Origin: Deltaproteobacteria bacterium UBA6930
GTDB taxonomy: Bacteria > Myxococcota_A > UBA9160 > UBA6930
NCBI GenBank assembly: GCA_002450755.1
Contig: DKAI01000112.1
Span: 1 to 11,738, forward strand
DNA: 11,738 bases
Reading direction: 5' to 3'
The notes beneath the pieces were generated by a model, which was given only the letters and a program-made list of their open reading frames with translations, was not told the DNA's origin and ran no database searches. Below, in pieces: positions 1-6,734 of the stretch (positions are counted from its first letter, which is position 1; every line of letters starts with the position of its first letter). The position numbers were made by a program, and so were the translations under genes.

Positions 1-119
1 TTACGGAAACTGGGTTCCATCAGTCCTTTGAAGGATTGCACGTCCTCTTCCGAAAGATGAAGATAAAGGTCTGCAGCCAATTGTCTTAGTTGTTCTTCGT
101 TAGGGCGTTGGACTGGCAT
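1..119 (-). CDS. Probable amidase, N-terminal fragment (runs off left edge)
   Basis: An ATG at 119-117 on the minus strand opens a frame with 39 complete codons that stays open to the window edge. The start is supported by GGAGG about seven bases upstream (window 125-130 on the plus strand reads cctcc). The peptide begins MPVQRPNEEQLRQLAADL and continues with a helix containing LSEEDVQSF and GLMEPS. This resembles the N-terminal helical lead-in of amidase-signature enzymes (Ser-cisSer-Lys amidases), which often begin with a short motif of this kind ending in a 'LM..S' segment. The catalytic Lys and Ser residues lie outside the window, so the family call rests on this lead-in and on context. 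Amidases commonly sit next to nitrile hydratases and hydrolyse the amide product to an acid and ammonia. The gene is divergent from the nitrile hydratase genes and shares a 107-base intergenic region with them. That a gene starts here is likely; the amidase identity is moderately sure. Confidence 0.62.
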   Translation of the reverse strand, partial: MPVQRPNEEQLRQLAADLYLHLSEEDVQSFKGLMEPSFR

Positions 120-146
120 CTCGGGCCTCCTAAGTTAAAGGATAGT

Positions 147-156
147 TTTGGCCAAA
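147..156. promoter_or_regulatory. Perfect 10-bp palindrome in the divergent intergenic region
   Basis: TTTGGCCAAA is a perfect inverted repeat in the 107-base space between the minus-strand amidase start (119) and the nitrile hydratase alpha start (227). A TTGGCC hexamer recurs at 172-177, on the same strand as the one inside the palindrome (148-153) and 24 bases downstream of it. A palindrome between divergent catabolic genes is a usual place for a regulator to bind. A 10-bp palindrome can occur by chance and no regulator gene is in the window, so operator function is a guess. Confidence 0.22.
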
Positions 157-171
157 TCGTGTCTTTCGGAC

Positions 172-200
172 TTGGCCGTGCGACAAAGCAAGCCTAGCAT
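172..200 (+). promoter_or_regulatory. Possible sigma70-like promoter for nitrile hydratase genes
   Basis: TTGGCC (172-177) as a -35 element and TAGCAT (195-200) as a -10 element are separated by exactly 17 bases. Each matches the consensus at four of six positions. A transcript would begin near 207, leaving a short leader with the AGGAGG ribosome binding site before the TTG start at 227. The geometry is good but the hexamers are weak. Confidence 0.25.
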
Positions 201-226
201 CCTATAGAAGGCAGAGGAGGAGAGTC

Positions 227-829
227 TTGGGCGCAAATCATCGTGATCCCGATCCAGAAGTTGTTCTCAGAGTTAAGTCCCTTGAAAAGGTCCTTAGCGA
301 CAAGGGTTTAATTGACCCTGAGGCGATCGATACATTGGTCGATTTTTATGAGAACAAAGTCGGTCCGCAAAATGGAGCAAAAGTGGTGGCGAGGGCATGG
401 TCCGACCCGGAATACAAAAAGAGGCTTCTTGCGGATGGAACCTCTGCGATAAGTGAGCTTGGGTTTTCTGGAATGCAAGGCGAGGACATGGTCGTCGTAG
501 AGAACACTCCAAAAACACATAACCTTATCGTCTGCACATTGTGTAGCTGCTATCCCTGGCCTGTTTTGGGTCTGCCTCCGGTCTGGTATAAGTCGCCACC
601 ATATCGCTCCCGTGCGGTAAAAGATCCACGCGGAATTCTTAGTGAGTTTGGTCTTGATTTATCTGAAGAAATCGAAGTTCGTGTATGGGATAGCACGGCA
701 GAAGTGCGTTACATGGTTTTACCTGAACGACCTGAAGGAACCGACGCTCTTTCGGAAGAAGAACTTGCGGAACTGATCACACGAGATTCTATGATCGGGG
801 TTGAACGCGTGGAGTATAAGGAATCGTGA
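227..829 (+). CDS. nthA: Nitrile hydratase alpha subunit, cobalt type
   Basis: This 200-residue protein is the metal-binding subunit of nitrile hydratase, which hydrates R-CN to the amide in the cytoplasm. The metal-binding loop VCTLCSC spans residues 102-108, with ligands Cys103, Cys106, Ser107 and Cys108. Cys106 and Cys108 are the ones oxidised to sulfinate and sulfenate in the family. Thr at 104 is typical of the cobalt form, where the iron form has Ser. The loop is followed by the diagnostic YPWPVLGLPPVWYK (109-122), YRSR (126-129), PRG, VWDS (153-156), RYMVLPERP (161-169) and TRDSMIGV (185-192). Length is normal for the family (about 200 residues). The start is TTG, chosen because AGGAGG lies just upstream (215-220) and no in-frame ATG fits. 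The stop overlaps the beta start in a GTGA junction, implying translational coupling. Thiocyanate hydrolase gamma has a similar loop, but the single-chain beta subunit next door favours nitrile hydratase. Confidence 0.96.
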   Translation: MGANHRDPDPEVVLRVKSLEKVLSDKGLIDPEAIDTLVDFYENKVGPQNGAKVVARAWSDPEYKKRLLADGTSAISELGFSGMQGEDMVVVENTPKTHNLIVCTLCSCYPWPVLGLPPVWYKSPPYRSRAVKDPRGILSEFGLDLSEEIEVRVWDSTAEVRYMVLPERPEGTDALSEEELAELITRDSMIGVERVEYKES

Positions 830-1485
830 ACGGACCACATGACTTAGGTGGGCTTGACGGGTTTGGGCCTGTAATGAAAGAAGCGAATGAACCCGTCTTT
901 CATTATCCCTGGGAAAAGAGAGTTTTTGGAATGTTCCCGGCTCTTATGGCGCTTAGGTTTTTCAATTTGGATGAACTGCGTCACGGCATGGAGCGCATGA
1001 GCTTTGCGTCCTATCTCACGAGCTCGTATTACGAACATTGGTTGCACAGCTTTGAGACTTTACTGGTCGAAAAGGGAGTCCTCACGGCTGACGAGCTGTC
1101 TTCCGGGAAGGCGAGTTCTCCTCAAGGACCCTCCGACAGCATGCTTACGCCTGAAAATGCTAATGGACTGGCTCGTTCGGGAGCGAGCACCCGTATCGAC
1201 TTGGACGTGGCTGCATCTTTTAAAGTTGGACAGTCCGTTTTGGCGAAAAACATTCATCCGATGGGACATACTCGTCTTCCAAGATACGCCAGAGGTAAGG
1301 TGGGAGAGGTTGTCGAAGACCACGGAGTGTTTGTATTTGCGGATTCACACGGACAAGGAACGGGAGCTTCGCCTCAGCATTTGTATGGAGTAAAATTCCT
1401 TGCGACAGAGCTTTTTGGGGATGACTCACCCCCTAACGATTCGGTGACACTTGATTTATGGGATGATCACTTGGTTGCGAGTTGA
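826..1485 (+). CDS. nthB: Nitrile hydratase beta subunit
   Basis: This 219-residue protein pairs with the alpha subunit to form the nitrile hydratase heterodimer, and in the family it contributes active-site arginines. It opens with the classic MNGPHDLGGLDGFGPV. It continues with EPVFHYPWEKRVFG (22-35), a helical region with ERM (56-58) and YYEHWL (68-73), and a low-complexity linker near 91-122. A C-terminal SH3-like barrel has GHTRLPRYARG (147-157) and HLYGVKF (185-191). Arg57 and Arg150 or Arg153 are the likely counterparts of the conserved arginines that contact the oxidised cysteines. N- and C-terminal halves are in one chain, unlike thiocyanate hydrolase, where they are separate subunits. 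Translation starts at GTG (826), inside the alpha stop region, a four-base overlap consistent with equal production of both subunits. Length is within the family range. Confidence 0.95.
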   Translation: MNGPHDLGGLDGFGPVMKEANEPVFHYPWEKRVFGMFPALMALRFFNLDELRHGMERMSFASYLTSSYYEHWLHSFETLLVEKGVLTADELSSGKASSPQGPSDSMLTPENANGLARSGASTRIDLDVAASFKVGQSVLAKNIHPMGHTRLPRYARGKVGEVVEDHGVFVFADSHGQGTGASPQHLYGVKFLATELFGDDSPPNDSVTLDLWDDHLVAS

Positions 1486-1562
1486 GTAGGACGAGCCAGT
1501 TGTAAAACGTTTAAGGGTTAACTCGTATAGTAAGCTTTAAAATTTTCAGGTAGGGGAATTTC

Positions 1563-2789
1563 ATGCAGGATAAGGAAGCTACGCCGGGTCTTTTGTCGGG
1601 GGTTCGGGTTTTAGATTTTACTCAGTACTTGGCCGGCCCAACGGTTACACGCCTGATGGCTGAAATGGGTGCAGAAATTATTAAGGTAGAGCACGCGCCA
1701 GGAGGCGATCCAGCGAGAATTCTCCCGGTCGTGAAAGACGGACGCAGTGGCTATTACATTCAACAAAACCGAGGCAAGCAAAGCCTATGTCTCGACTTAA
1801 AGAAAGAAGAATCTGTACAGATCTTGCTCGAATTAATCCCAAAGGTAGACGTGGTCGTGGAAAATTATGGTGAGGGTGTCATGGAAAGACGAGGGATGGA
1901 CTGGGAGACCATTCATAAAATCAACCCTCGTGTCGTGATGGCCTCGATCTCTGCCTTCGGAAGAACGGGTCCGTATAAACATAAGACAGGTTATGATTTT
2001 ATTGCTCAGGCCTTTTCTGGAATGATGCATATGACAGGAGATCCGGACGGACCACCCTATATGGTTGGATTTGGGATCGCCGATCAGACGGCTGGGCTTC
2101 ATGCCTTTGCTGCTATCGGGTATGCACTGTTTGCTCGAAACCAGACGGGAAGAGGGCAGTATATCGATCTCTCGATGGTAGATGCTTTATACGCCATGCA
2201 CGAGATTTCGTTACAGGGACATTCCATCAGCGAAGGACAAATGCCGGTCATGCGTGCGGGCTCACATCACCCGCTAATAAGTCCTGTCGGAGCGTTCAAG
2301 AGCCCTGGGGGTTATATCGTGATTCTGGCACTGCAGCTGCAGTGGCAAAACGTATGCGACGCGCTTGAAAGACCGGACCTATTTGACGATCCGAGATTTG
2401 CGCAACAAGCCGATCGCGGAATTAATCAGGTGGAACTTATAAAGATCATTGAAGACTGGATGGAAGAAGTAGGGGACGACAAAGAAATTCTGAAACGTCT
2501 TGAAGATAATCGCGTACCGTGTGCTCCGGTTCTTTCTCCAATTGATGGAATTGGGCACGAATATCACGAGGCGAGACAAATGGTGAGGCAAGTTCCCGAT
2601 CCCGTGTTGGGTGAGATTACGATAACGGGCTTTCCGTTTAAATTTTCGGAACACCCAGAGCTTCTAGATTTACAGGCGCCCCTCCTCGGAGAACACAATC
2701 GCAATATTTTGCTCGAGGTTTTGGAGTATCCGAGTGAGAAGGTGGATCAGTTGGAATCGGACGGCGTGCTGCAAAGCTCAGACATTTAA
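1563..2789 (+). CDS. Class III (CaiB/BaiF family) acyl-CoA transferase
   Basis: This 408-residue protein belongs to the formyl-CoA transferase/carnitine CoA-transferase family, which moves CoA between a donor thioester and a carboxylic acid through an aspartyl anhydride. The N-terminal signature VRVLDFTQYLAGP (14-26) with MGAEIIKVEHAPGGDPAR (35-52) forms the CoA-binding Rossmann part. NRGKQSLCLDLK (69-80), VVVENYGEGVMERRGM (97-112) and SAFGRTGPY (130-138) are also typical. Asp174 in GFGIADQTAGLH sits where the family has its catalytic aspartate. GRGQYIDLSMVDAL (196-209) is the usual mid-domain motif. Length is the family norm. The ATG is preceded by a purine-rich AGGTAGGGGA. It lies 77 bases after nitrile hydratase beta on the same strand, so it could activate the acid made by nitrile hydratase and amidase; the true substrate cannot be read from sequence. 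The 1486-1562 gap holds a TATAGT-like box (1526-1531) and a TTGTAA box (1500-1505), but their 20-base spacing is poor. Confidence 0.92.
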   Translation: MQDKEATPGLLSGVRVLDFTQYLAGPTVTRLMAEMGAEIIKVEHAPGGDPARILPVVKDGRSGYYIQQNRGKQSLCLDLKKEESVQILLELIPKVDVVVENYGEGVMERRGMDWETIHKINPRVVMASISAFGRTGPYKHKTGYDFIAQAFSGMMHMTGDPDGPPYMVGFGIADQTAGLHAFAAIGYALFARNQTGRGQYIDLSMVDALYAMHEISLQGHSISEGQMPVMRAGSHHPLISPVGAFKSPGGYIVILALQLQWQNVCDALERPDLFDDPRFAQQADRGINQVELIKIIEDWMEEVGDDKEILKRLEDNRVPCAPVLSPIDGIGHEYHEARQMVRQVPDPVLGEITITGFPFKFSEHPELLDLQAPLLGEHNRNILLEVLEYPSEKVDQLESDGVLQSSDI

Positions 2790-2796
2790 GAAGCAT

Positions 2797-2838
2797 CTCT
2801 TCGAAGAGCTAAAAGCGGTCGCCTCGAGCTAAAGCTCG
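2797..2838. terminator. Two hairpins between convergent genes, possible bidirectional terminator
   Basis: The 56-base space between the converging CoA-transferase and SnoaL-like genes has a perfect palindrome CTCTTCGAAGAG (2797-2808). A second inverted repeat has CGAGC, loop TAAA, then GCTCG (2825-2838 including flanking bases). Position between convergent stops fits a shared terminator. Neither stem is followed by a T-run on either strand, so intrinsic termination is doubtful. Confidence 0.25.
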
Positions 2839-2845
2839 GACAGAT

Positions 2846-3196
2846 CTAAGTTTTGGGCCGATGATGTGTGGCGACAGTTTGTCGCCAGATCTTATCGTCT
2901 TTGACAACGAACGTATCGGTTCCGTAATCGAAAATGTAGTTCGCGGATTCCGCAGTCCATGTGATATAGAACATGTCGCTTGAAGCCTTTCGGTCGATCA
3001 AATTGAATTCGCTTCCGGCGGGGATCAAATCGTCACACCACATATGGAAAAAGTCGCGTGCGCCTTCGACTCCACGCCAAATCTTGTCGCCGTATATCAT
3101 GACGGACTCATCACAGTAATCGGTTAATATTCCTTCGATATCCCCAGCCCCAAAGACTTCTAAGTGATGGTCGAATATTTCTTCTGCCGTTCTCAT
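2846..3196 (-). CDS. SnoaL/NTF2-like superfamily small protein
   Basis: This 116-residue protein has the pattern of the SnoaL-like/NTF2-like alpha-beta cone fold. An N-terminal helix (TAEEIFDHHLEVFGAGDIEGILTDY, split by turns over residues 3-27) is followed by DESVMIYGDKIWRGVEGARDF and then alternating strands. These include FYITWTAESANYIFDYGTDTFVV and a final DDKIWRQTVATHH. Members act as small isomerases, dehydratases, hydrolases or binding proteins, so no reaction can be assigned. The start ATG at 3196 has GAGGT about seven bases upstream. It is on the minus strand, converging on the CoA-transferase, and 115 bases separate it from the HAD gene that precedes it on the same strand. No signal peptide or membrane segment is seen. 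The fold assignment is good; the function is unknown. Confidence 0.8.
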   Translation of the reverse strand: MRTAEEIFDHHLEVFGAGDIEGILTDYCDESVMIYGDKIWRGVEGARDFFHMWCDDLIPAGSEFNLIDRKASSDMFYITWTAESANYIFDYGTDTFVVKDDKIWRQTVATHHRPKT

Positions 3197-3311
3197 GGAT
3201 GTACCTCGAATAAACCCTTGCAGATTTGCTTAATCGCGCGCGGGCATGGTGTCGTTTTTCTTTGCGTCACTTGGAATTGTAGTGCATGCATTACCACGTA
3301 GAAATCCAGAG

Positions 3312-3962
3312 CTACATCTGTTCTAGCAGTTCATTGATATTTCCAAGAAGGGCATCGGGTTTCTCTTTTTCCAAGGATGACGCCGAAGCGGTACCGGTTG
3401 AGACTGCAATTGCCCGCATATTGGCTGCTCGCGCGGCGCGAATGTCTACGATTGAGTCGCCTACGTAGGTACATCGCTCTGGCGCGACCTGGAGATTTTT
3501 CGCTGATAGTAGAAGGCATTCAGGGTGAGGTTTATGACGTTCCACGTCTTCTCTTCCTACGATCGAGACGAAATCCTCGCGAATACCCCAGCTACTCAGG
3601 AAAGGGAGTTCTCGACCTGATGAAGTGGCAATGCCTAGTGGGTAGTTCTTGGACTTTAAAGCCCGAACGACGTCAAGGGCTCCGGGCAAGGGTTTGGTCT
3701 CCTCATGATATCGTTTTCTCCATCTCCCCATATTTTGGGCCATCAGTTGGTCTACCTGGGCCTTGGCGTCTGGAAAATCTTCGGGAAGCATCTGCAGTAG
3801 TAGGTCCGGGGTTGCTTGGCTCATAAGCTCCCTCACTCGACTTTCTGGTACGGGCGGAGCTCCCAGTTCTTCCAACAGTTCTCCGCCCAGTTCAATGAAA
3901 AGGCCTACGGAGTCCGCAAGGGTGCCGTCGACATCGAAGACGATGGGATCTTTCTGCTCCAT
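3312..3962 (-). CDS. HAD-superfamily hydrolase, phosphoglycolate phosphatase-like
   Basis: This 216-residue protein carries all four haloacid dehalogenase motifs. Motif I is FDVDGTLAD (9-17), with Asp10 the nucleophile and Asp12 the acid-base. Motif II is the ATSSG loop (112-116). Motif III is Lys144 in HKPHPE, and motif IV is VGDSIVDI (167-174), with Asp169 and Asp173 for Mg2+. A helical cap spans about 18-90. This places it in the beta-phosphoglucomutase/phosphoglycolate phosphatase subfamily, small cytoplasmic phosphatases whose substrate is not predictable from motifs. The ATG at 3962 is preceded by AGGAGAGG. The gene is divergent from the nitrile hydratase accessory gene (76-base gap). 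That gap has a TATTAT box at 4013-4018 but no -35 partner at good spacing. The neighbours do not obviously need this enzyme, though a sugar or acyl phosphate made nearby could be its substrate. Confidence 0.9.
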   Translation of the reverse strand: MEQKDPIVFDVDGTLADSVGLFIELGGELLEELGAPPVPESRVRELMSQATPDLLLQMLPEDFPDAKAQVDQLMAQNMGRWRKRYHEETKPLPGALDVVRALKSKNYPLGIATSSGRELPFLSSWGIREDFVSIVGREDVERHKPHPECLLLSAKNLQVAPERCTYVGDSIVDIRAARAANMRAIAVSTGTASASSLEKEKPDALLGNINELLEQM

Positions 3963-4038
3963 CTAGTAGCCTCTCCTGCTCTTTGTGATAAAGGTGTTCG
4001 GTAGGGGCGCAGTATTATTCAACTGAGCGGGAGTGGCC

Positions 4039-4386
4039 ATGTCTGATCGCGATAGTCCAAGCCAAAAGGTAGAAACCGAGTTGTTTCGGTCCGCTAATGA
4101 CGAACCGGTGTTTTCAGAGCCGTGGCAAGCCCGCATTTTTGGAATTGTCGTCCACCTATGTGAGGCCCAAGGAATTCCATGGACCGACTGGGCTACTCGG
4201 TTTAGCGAAGAGCTCGCCTCTGCTGAAAAGAAGGGCGACTCCCCGGACGCGTATTATGAGTGCTGGTTGGAGGCAGCAGAGGATTGGCTTTCTGAGAAGG
4301 GGTTGGTTGACCCTGAGGTCAGGGACCAAGTGAAGGCTGAGATGCTGTCAGAGCAGCTTTCAGAGCGCGGGCACGATCCAGATTGA
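4039..4386 (+). CDS. Nitrile hydratase accessory (activator) protein
   Basis: This 115-residue protein belongs to the small nitrile hydratase accessory family (P14K-like), which helps insert cobalt into, or swap, the alpha subunit. It resembles the N-terminal half of the beta subunit in this same window. EPVFSEPWQARIFG (22-35) parallels beta EPVFHYPWEKRVFG, and YYECWLEAAEDWLSEKGLV (72-90) parallels beta YYEHWLHSFETLLVEKGVL. It has only two cysteines (Cys41 and Cys76) and lacks a CXCC metallochaperone motif of iron-type activators, which agrees with the cobalt-type alpha loop. The start was set at ATG 4039 because GGGAG (4029-4033) lies five bases upstream; the in-frame GTG at 4033 would overlap that site. 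It is about 2.5 kb from the alpha-beta pair, separated by a CoA-transferase and two minus-strand genes. It heads the plus-strand run that contains the ketone carboxylase. Confidence 0.87.
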   Translation: MSDRDSPSQKVETELFRSANDEPVFSEPWQARIFGIVVHLCEAQGIPWTDWATRFSEELASAEKKGDSPDAYYECWLEAAEDWLSEKGLVDPEVRDQVKAEMLSEQLSERGHDPD

Positions 4387-4416
4387 TCCTTTCTCGTAAG
4401 ACGGAGCTTTCCCAAG

Positions 4417-4426
4417 ATCCCGGGAT
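4417..4426. promoter_or_regulatory. Perfect 10-bp palindrome upstream of the ketone carboxylase genes
   Basis: ATCCCGGGAT is a perfect inverted repeat in the 101-base gap between the accessory gene and the carboxylase alpha gene. The gap also contains a TAGAAT box (4465-4470) matching five of six -10 positions, but the best -35-like hexamer (TTGCTC, 4446-4451) is only 13 bases away. No sigma54-type GG-N10-GC pair is evident. It may be an operator or a chance palindrome. Confidence 0.2.
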
Positions 4427-4487
4427 AGGCGACAATAGAGGCGAGTTGCTCCGCAATGTTCGAATAGAATAAAGTTTAGGAGGAGTT

Positions 4488-6734
4488 ATGGCGCTTGACT
4501 ACAGAGGTTCTCAGGGCGGAAAGACTGCCGCCGTTCCGGGCCACCGCACACTCCGGGATTCCGTAGAGGAAAGAGACCGCACGACGGCGGCTACGGGTCA
4601 CTACTATGGAGTGACCGAGCTCACCCTTCGGGATTCGGATCCGATAAAATATGAACGTTTTTATGCCAGGCTTCACTCGGCCGTCCTTGCTGCCAGAGAG
4701 TCTGCACGCTTTGTTGCCGCGAGCCCAGGTTCTAGGGAAATGGGAGAATGCCTTTGGGGTCTTACGACTCCGGAGGGGGACACCCTGGCAGTCTCTCTGG
4801 GCTTTTTGTCGCATACGGCCATTTTCCCAGTTTCTGTTCGCTATATGGCCTCAAAAGACTATGACGTGAATGACGGCATTGACGATGGCGACGTGTTTGC
4901 GGTGTCTGATGGATTGACCGGGGGCGTGCCTCATCCTGGTGACTTTTATACCTTCGTTCCGATTGTAGTGGACGAAGAGGTAGTCGGTTGGTCCGTCGGA
5001 ATAAACCACCTTATGGAGAATGGAGCTCCCGTCGCCGGTAGCTGGGCCACTTTTTCAGTAGACACGTTCATGGATGGTTTCGTGTGTCCACCGATGAAAA
5101 CGGGCACTAAGTTGAGGCAGTCGCAGTGGTGGAAGGCATTGTGGGAGCGTCGCACGCGGGCCGCAACGATGAACATCTTGGATGATAAAATGAGACTGGC
5201 CGGCTGCGCGATGATTCATGAGGCCACTCATAGACTTATTGATGAGTTCGGGATCGACTACTACAAGAGAGCTATCCGCGAGGTTATCGAAGAAAGTCGG
5301 CGCATGATCGTCGATAACATTAAGCAGACGACGGTTCCGGGAACTTATACAGGTTGTGCCTTTCGTTTAGTAAAATACAAGGGCTTACAGAACATTTGGT
5401 CTCACGCGGACAAGAACACCCTTATTCATGTACGAGGTAGTGTTGAGCCTGGCCAGGAAGGCTTGTCGTTGGATACCGAAGGAAGTTCAAAATGGGGCTA
5501 TCACTCCTACAACGCAACACCCGGTGGCACTGACTGCGCTGTGTTTTTGGGCATGATCAATTCTTTTGGGCATAACACGAAAGTTACTGCTGGGATTGAC
5601 TTGGCCATCGAACGCAATTATCCGAGCGGAAGCATTTACAATCCGGATAACGAATATACGAGCAATGCAAATCTTTGGGCGCAGACAATTGCAATCAATA
5701 GTGTCGGTTTTAATGCTGTGAATCGAGCAATGTTCTCAAGAGGCTACCTTGAGGAGGTTTTTAGTGTTGATGGGAACTGGGGAGCCTTTCAAGGCGCGGG
5801 TACCACTGAAGATGGTACGTCATATGGTTTCACGAATTTCGAGTGGTTAGGAGGGACCGGTCGCGGAGCTTATTGCTACAAGGATGGTGAGCCGTTGATC
5901 TGGGCGGCCTGGTCTCAAATAGCGACGATTGGGGATGCTGAAGAGTTTGAAAGTACTGTACCTCCTCTCTTCTACCTGGGGCGCAAGCTCTTGAAGGGAT
6001 ATTGCGGGCATGGCAAGTACCGTGGAGGAGTAGGCAATTCGGCAGTTCACTGGATCGTCCAACCAGGAAAACACGTGGCTTTGACTCGCCCGAATGGGGG
6101 CCTTTCATGTACAACCGCGGTTGGAGTGGGTATGAGCGGTGGTTATCCGGCCCCATCGAGTTTCATGATTTCCGCCCGTGGGACGAATATGTCGGAAATT
6201 ATTGCTGAAGGAGGCGAAACTCCACGGGACGCACGAGAGCTCCTCGAGATGGTCGATGATGGCCGACTCAAGGTAGAGAATTTGGAAATCTGGAAGACAG
6301 ACTGTCCCGAGCTCGCTTTCGACGAGAATGATCTGTTCGTGGATGCTGCAGGGGCCTCTGGTGGTTGGGGAGATCCTCTCGAGCGTGAGCCCAGTGCAGT
6401 TATAGAAGATCTGAATGAGGGCTGGGTCACGTCTTACGACTTTGTAAAAAATCTTCATGGAGTCGTTGCCACGCAAAACAAAGAGGGCGAGTGGCAGTTA
6501 GATGAATCTTCGACTGTAGCTTTGCGCGAAGAGATGAGGAACAAGCGACGTCAGGAGTCGGTCTCAGTGTTTGATTGGTGGTCAAATGAGCGAGAGAAAG
6601 TCTTGAAGAAAGATTTTGTGCCTGAGGTAAATCAGATGTACGCGGAAAGCTTGTCGTTCGACAAGTTCGACCGAGAATTTCGAGACTTTTGGCAGGTGCC
6701 CGAGGACCTCGTGTTTGAGAATGAGGAAGAATAA
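4488..6734 (+). CDS. acxB: Acetone-carboxylase-type ketone carboxylase, alpha subunit (HyuB-like)
   Basis: This 748-residue protein is a hydantoinase B/N-methylhydantoinase-like chain of the size of acetone carboxylase alpha (about 776 residues in Xanthobacter, as I recall). In that complex it holds the manganese site where the ketone enolate attacks CO2 derived from carboxyphosphate. The family metal region appears as SDGLTGGVPHPGDF (140-153), followed by GINHLME (171-177). His149, Asp152 and His174 keep the H-x2-D-x21-H spacing of the Mn ligands I remember from the Xanthobacter structure. Other conserved-looking parts are SLGFLSHTAIFPVSV (103-117), a long central domain and a glycine-rich segment with GVGMSGGYPAPSSF (about 556-569). 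The start has a strong AGGAGG at 4478-4483. The stop is directly abutted by the gamma start, so the two are coupled. The gamma partner distinguishes this from hydantoinase or oxoprolinase. The exact ketone (acetone, butanone or an aryl ketone) is not determined. Confidence 0.9.
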   Translation: MALDYRGSQGGKTAAVPGHRTLRDSVEERDRTTAATGHYYGVTELTLRDSDPIKYERFYARLHSAVLAARESARFVAASPGSREMGECLWGLTTPEGDTLAVSLGFLSHTAIFPVSVRYMASKDYDVNDGIDDGDVFAVSDGLTGGVPHPGDFYTFVPIVVDEEVVGWSVGINHLMENGAPVAGSWATFSVDTFMDGFVCPPMKTGTKLRQSQWWKALWERRTRAATMNILDDKMRLAGCAMIHEATHRLIDEFGIDYYKRAIREVIEESRRMIVDNIKQTTVPGTYTGCAFRLVKYKGLQNIWSHADKNTLIHVRGSVEPGQEGLSLDTEGSSKWGYHSYNATPGGTDCAVFLGMINSFGHNTKVTAGIDLAIERNYPSGSIYNPDNEYTSNANLWAQTIAINSVGFNAVNRAMFSRGYLEEVFSVDGNWGAFQGAGTTEDGTSYGFTNFEWLGGTGRGAYCYKDGEPLIWAAWSQIATIGDAEEFESTVPPLFYLGRKLLKGYCGHGKYRGGVGNSAVHWIVQPGKHVALTRPNGGLSCTTAVGVGMSGGYPAPSSFMISARGTNMSEIIAEGGETPRDARELLEMVDDGRLKVENLEIWKTDCPELAFDENDLFVDAAGASGGWGDPLEREPSAVIEDLNEGWVTSYDFVKNLHGVVATQNKEGEWQLDESSTVALREEMRNKRRQESVSVFDWWSNEREKVLKKDFVPEVNQMYAESLSFDKFDREFRDFWQVPEDLVFENEEE

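Noticed and set aside
1004..1393. 129-codon frame within nitrile hydratase beta
   Set aside because: Out-of-frame shadow of a well-conserved gene; the peptide shows no domain and has no ribosome binding site of note.
227..1485. Thiocyanate hydrolase or toyocamycin-type nitrile hydratase
   Set aside because: The metal loop is shared, but in those enzymes the beta-like halves are separate polypeptides. Here one 219-residue chain contains both halves, as in ordinary nitrile hydratase.
2797..2838. Confident intrinsic terminator
   Set aside because: Inverted repeats are present, but no T-run follows them on either strand, so it is listed only at low confidence.
3377..3826. 149-codon plus-strand frame opposite the HAD gene
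   Set aside because: It is wholly antisense to a HAD gene with all four motifs, and its basic, Arg-rich translation resembles no family.
4033..4038. GTG start of the accessory protein
   Set aside because: It overlaps the GGGAG that would be its ribosome binding site; the ATG at 4039 is correctly spaced.
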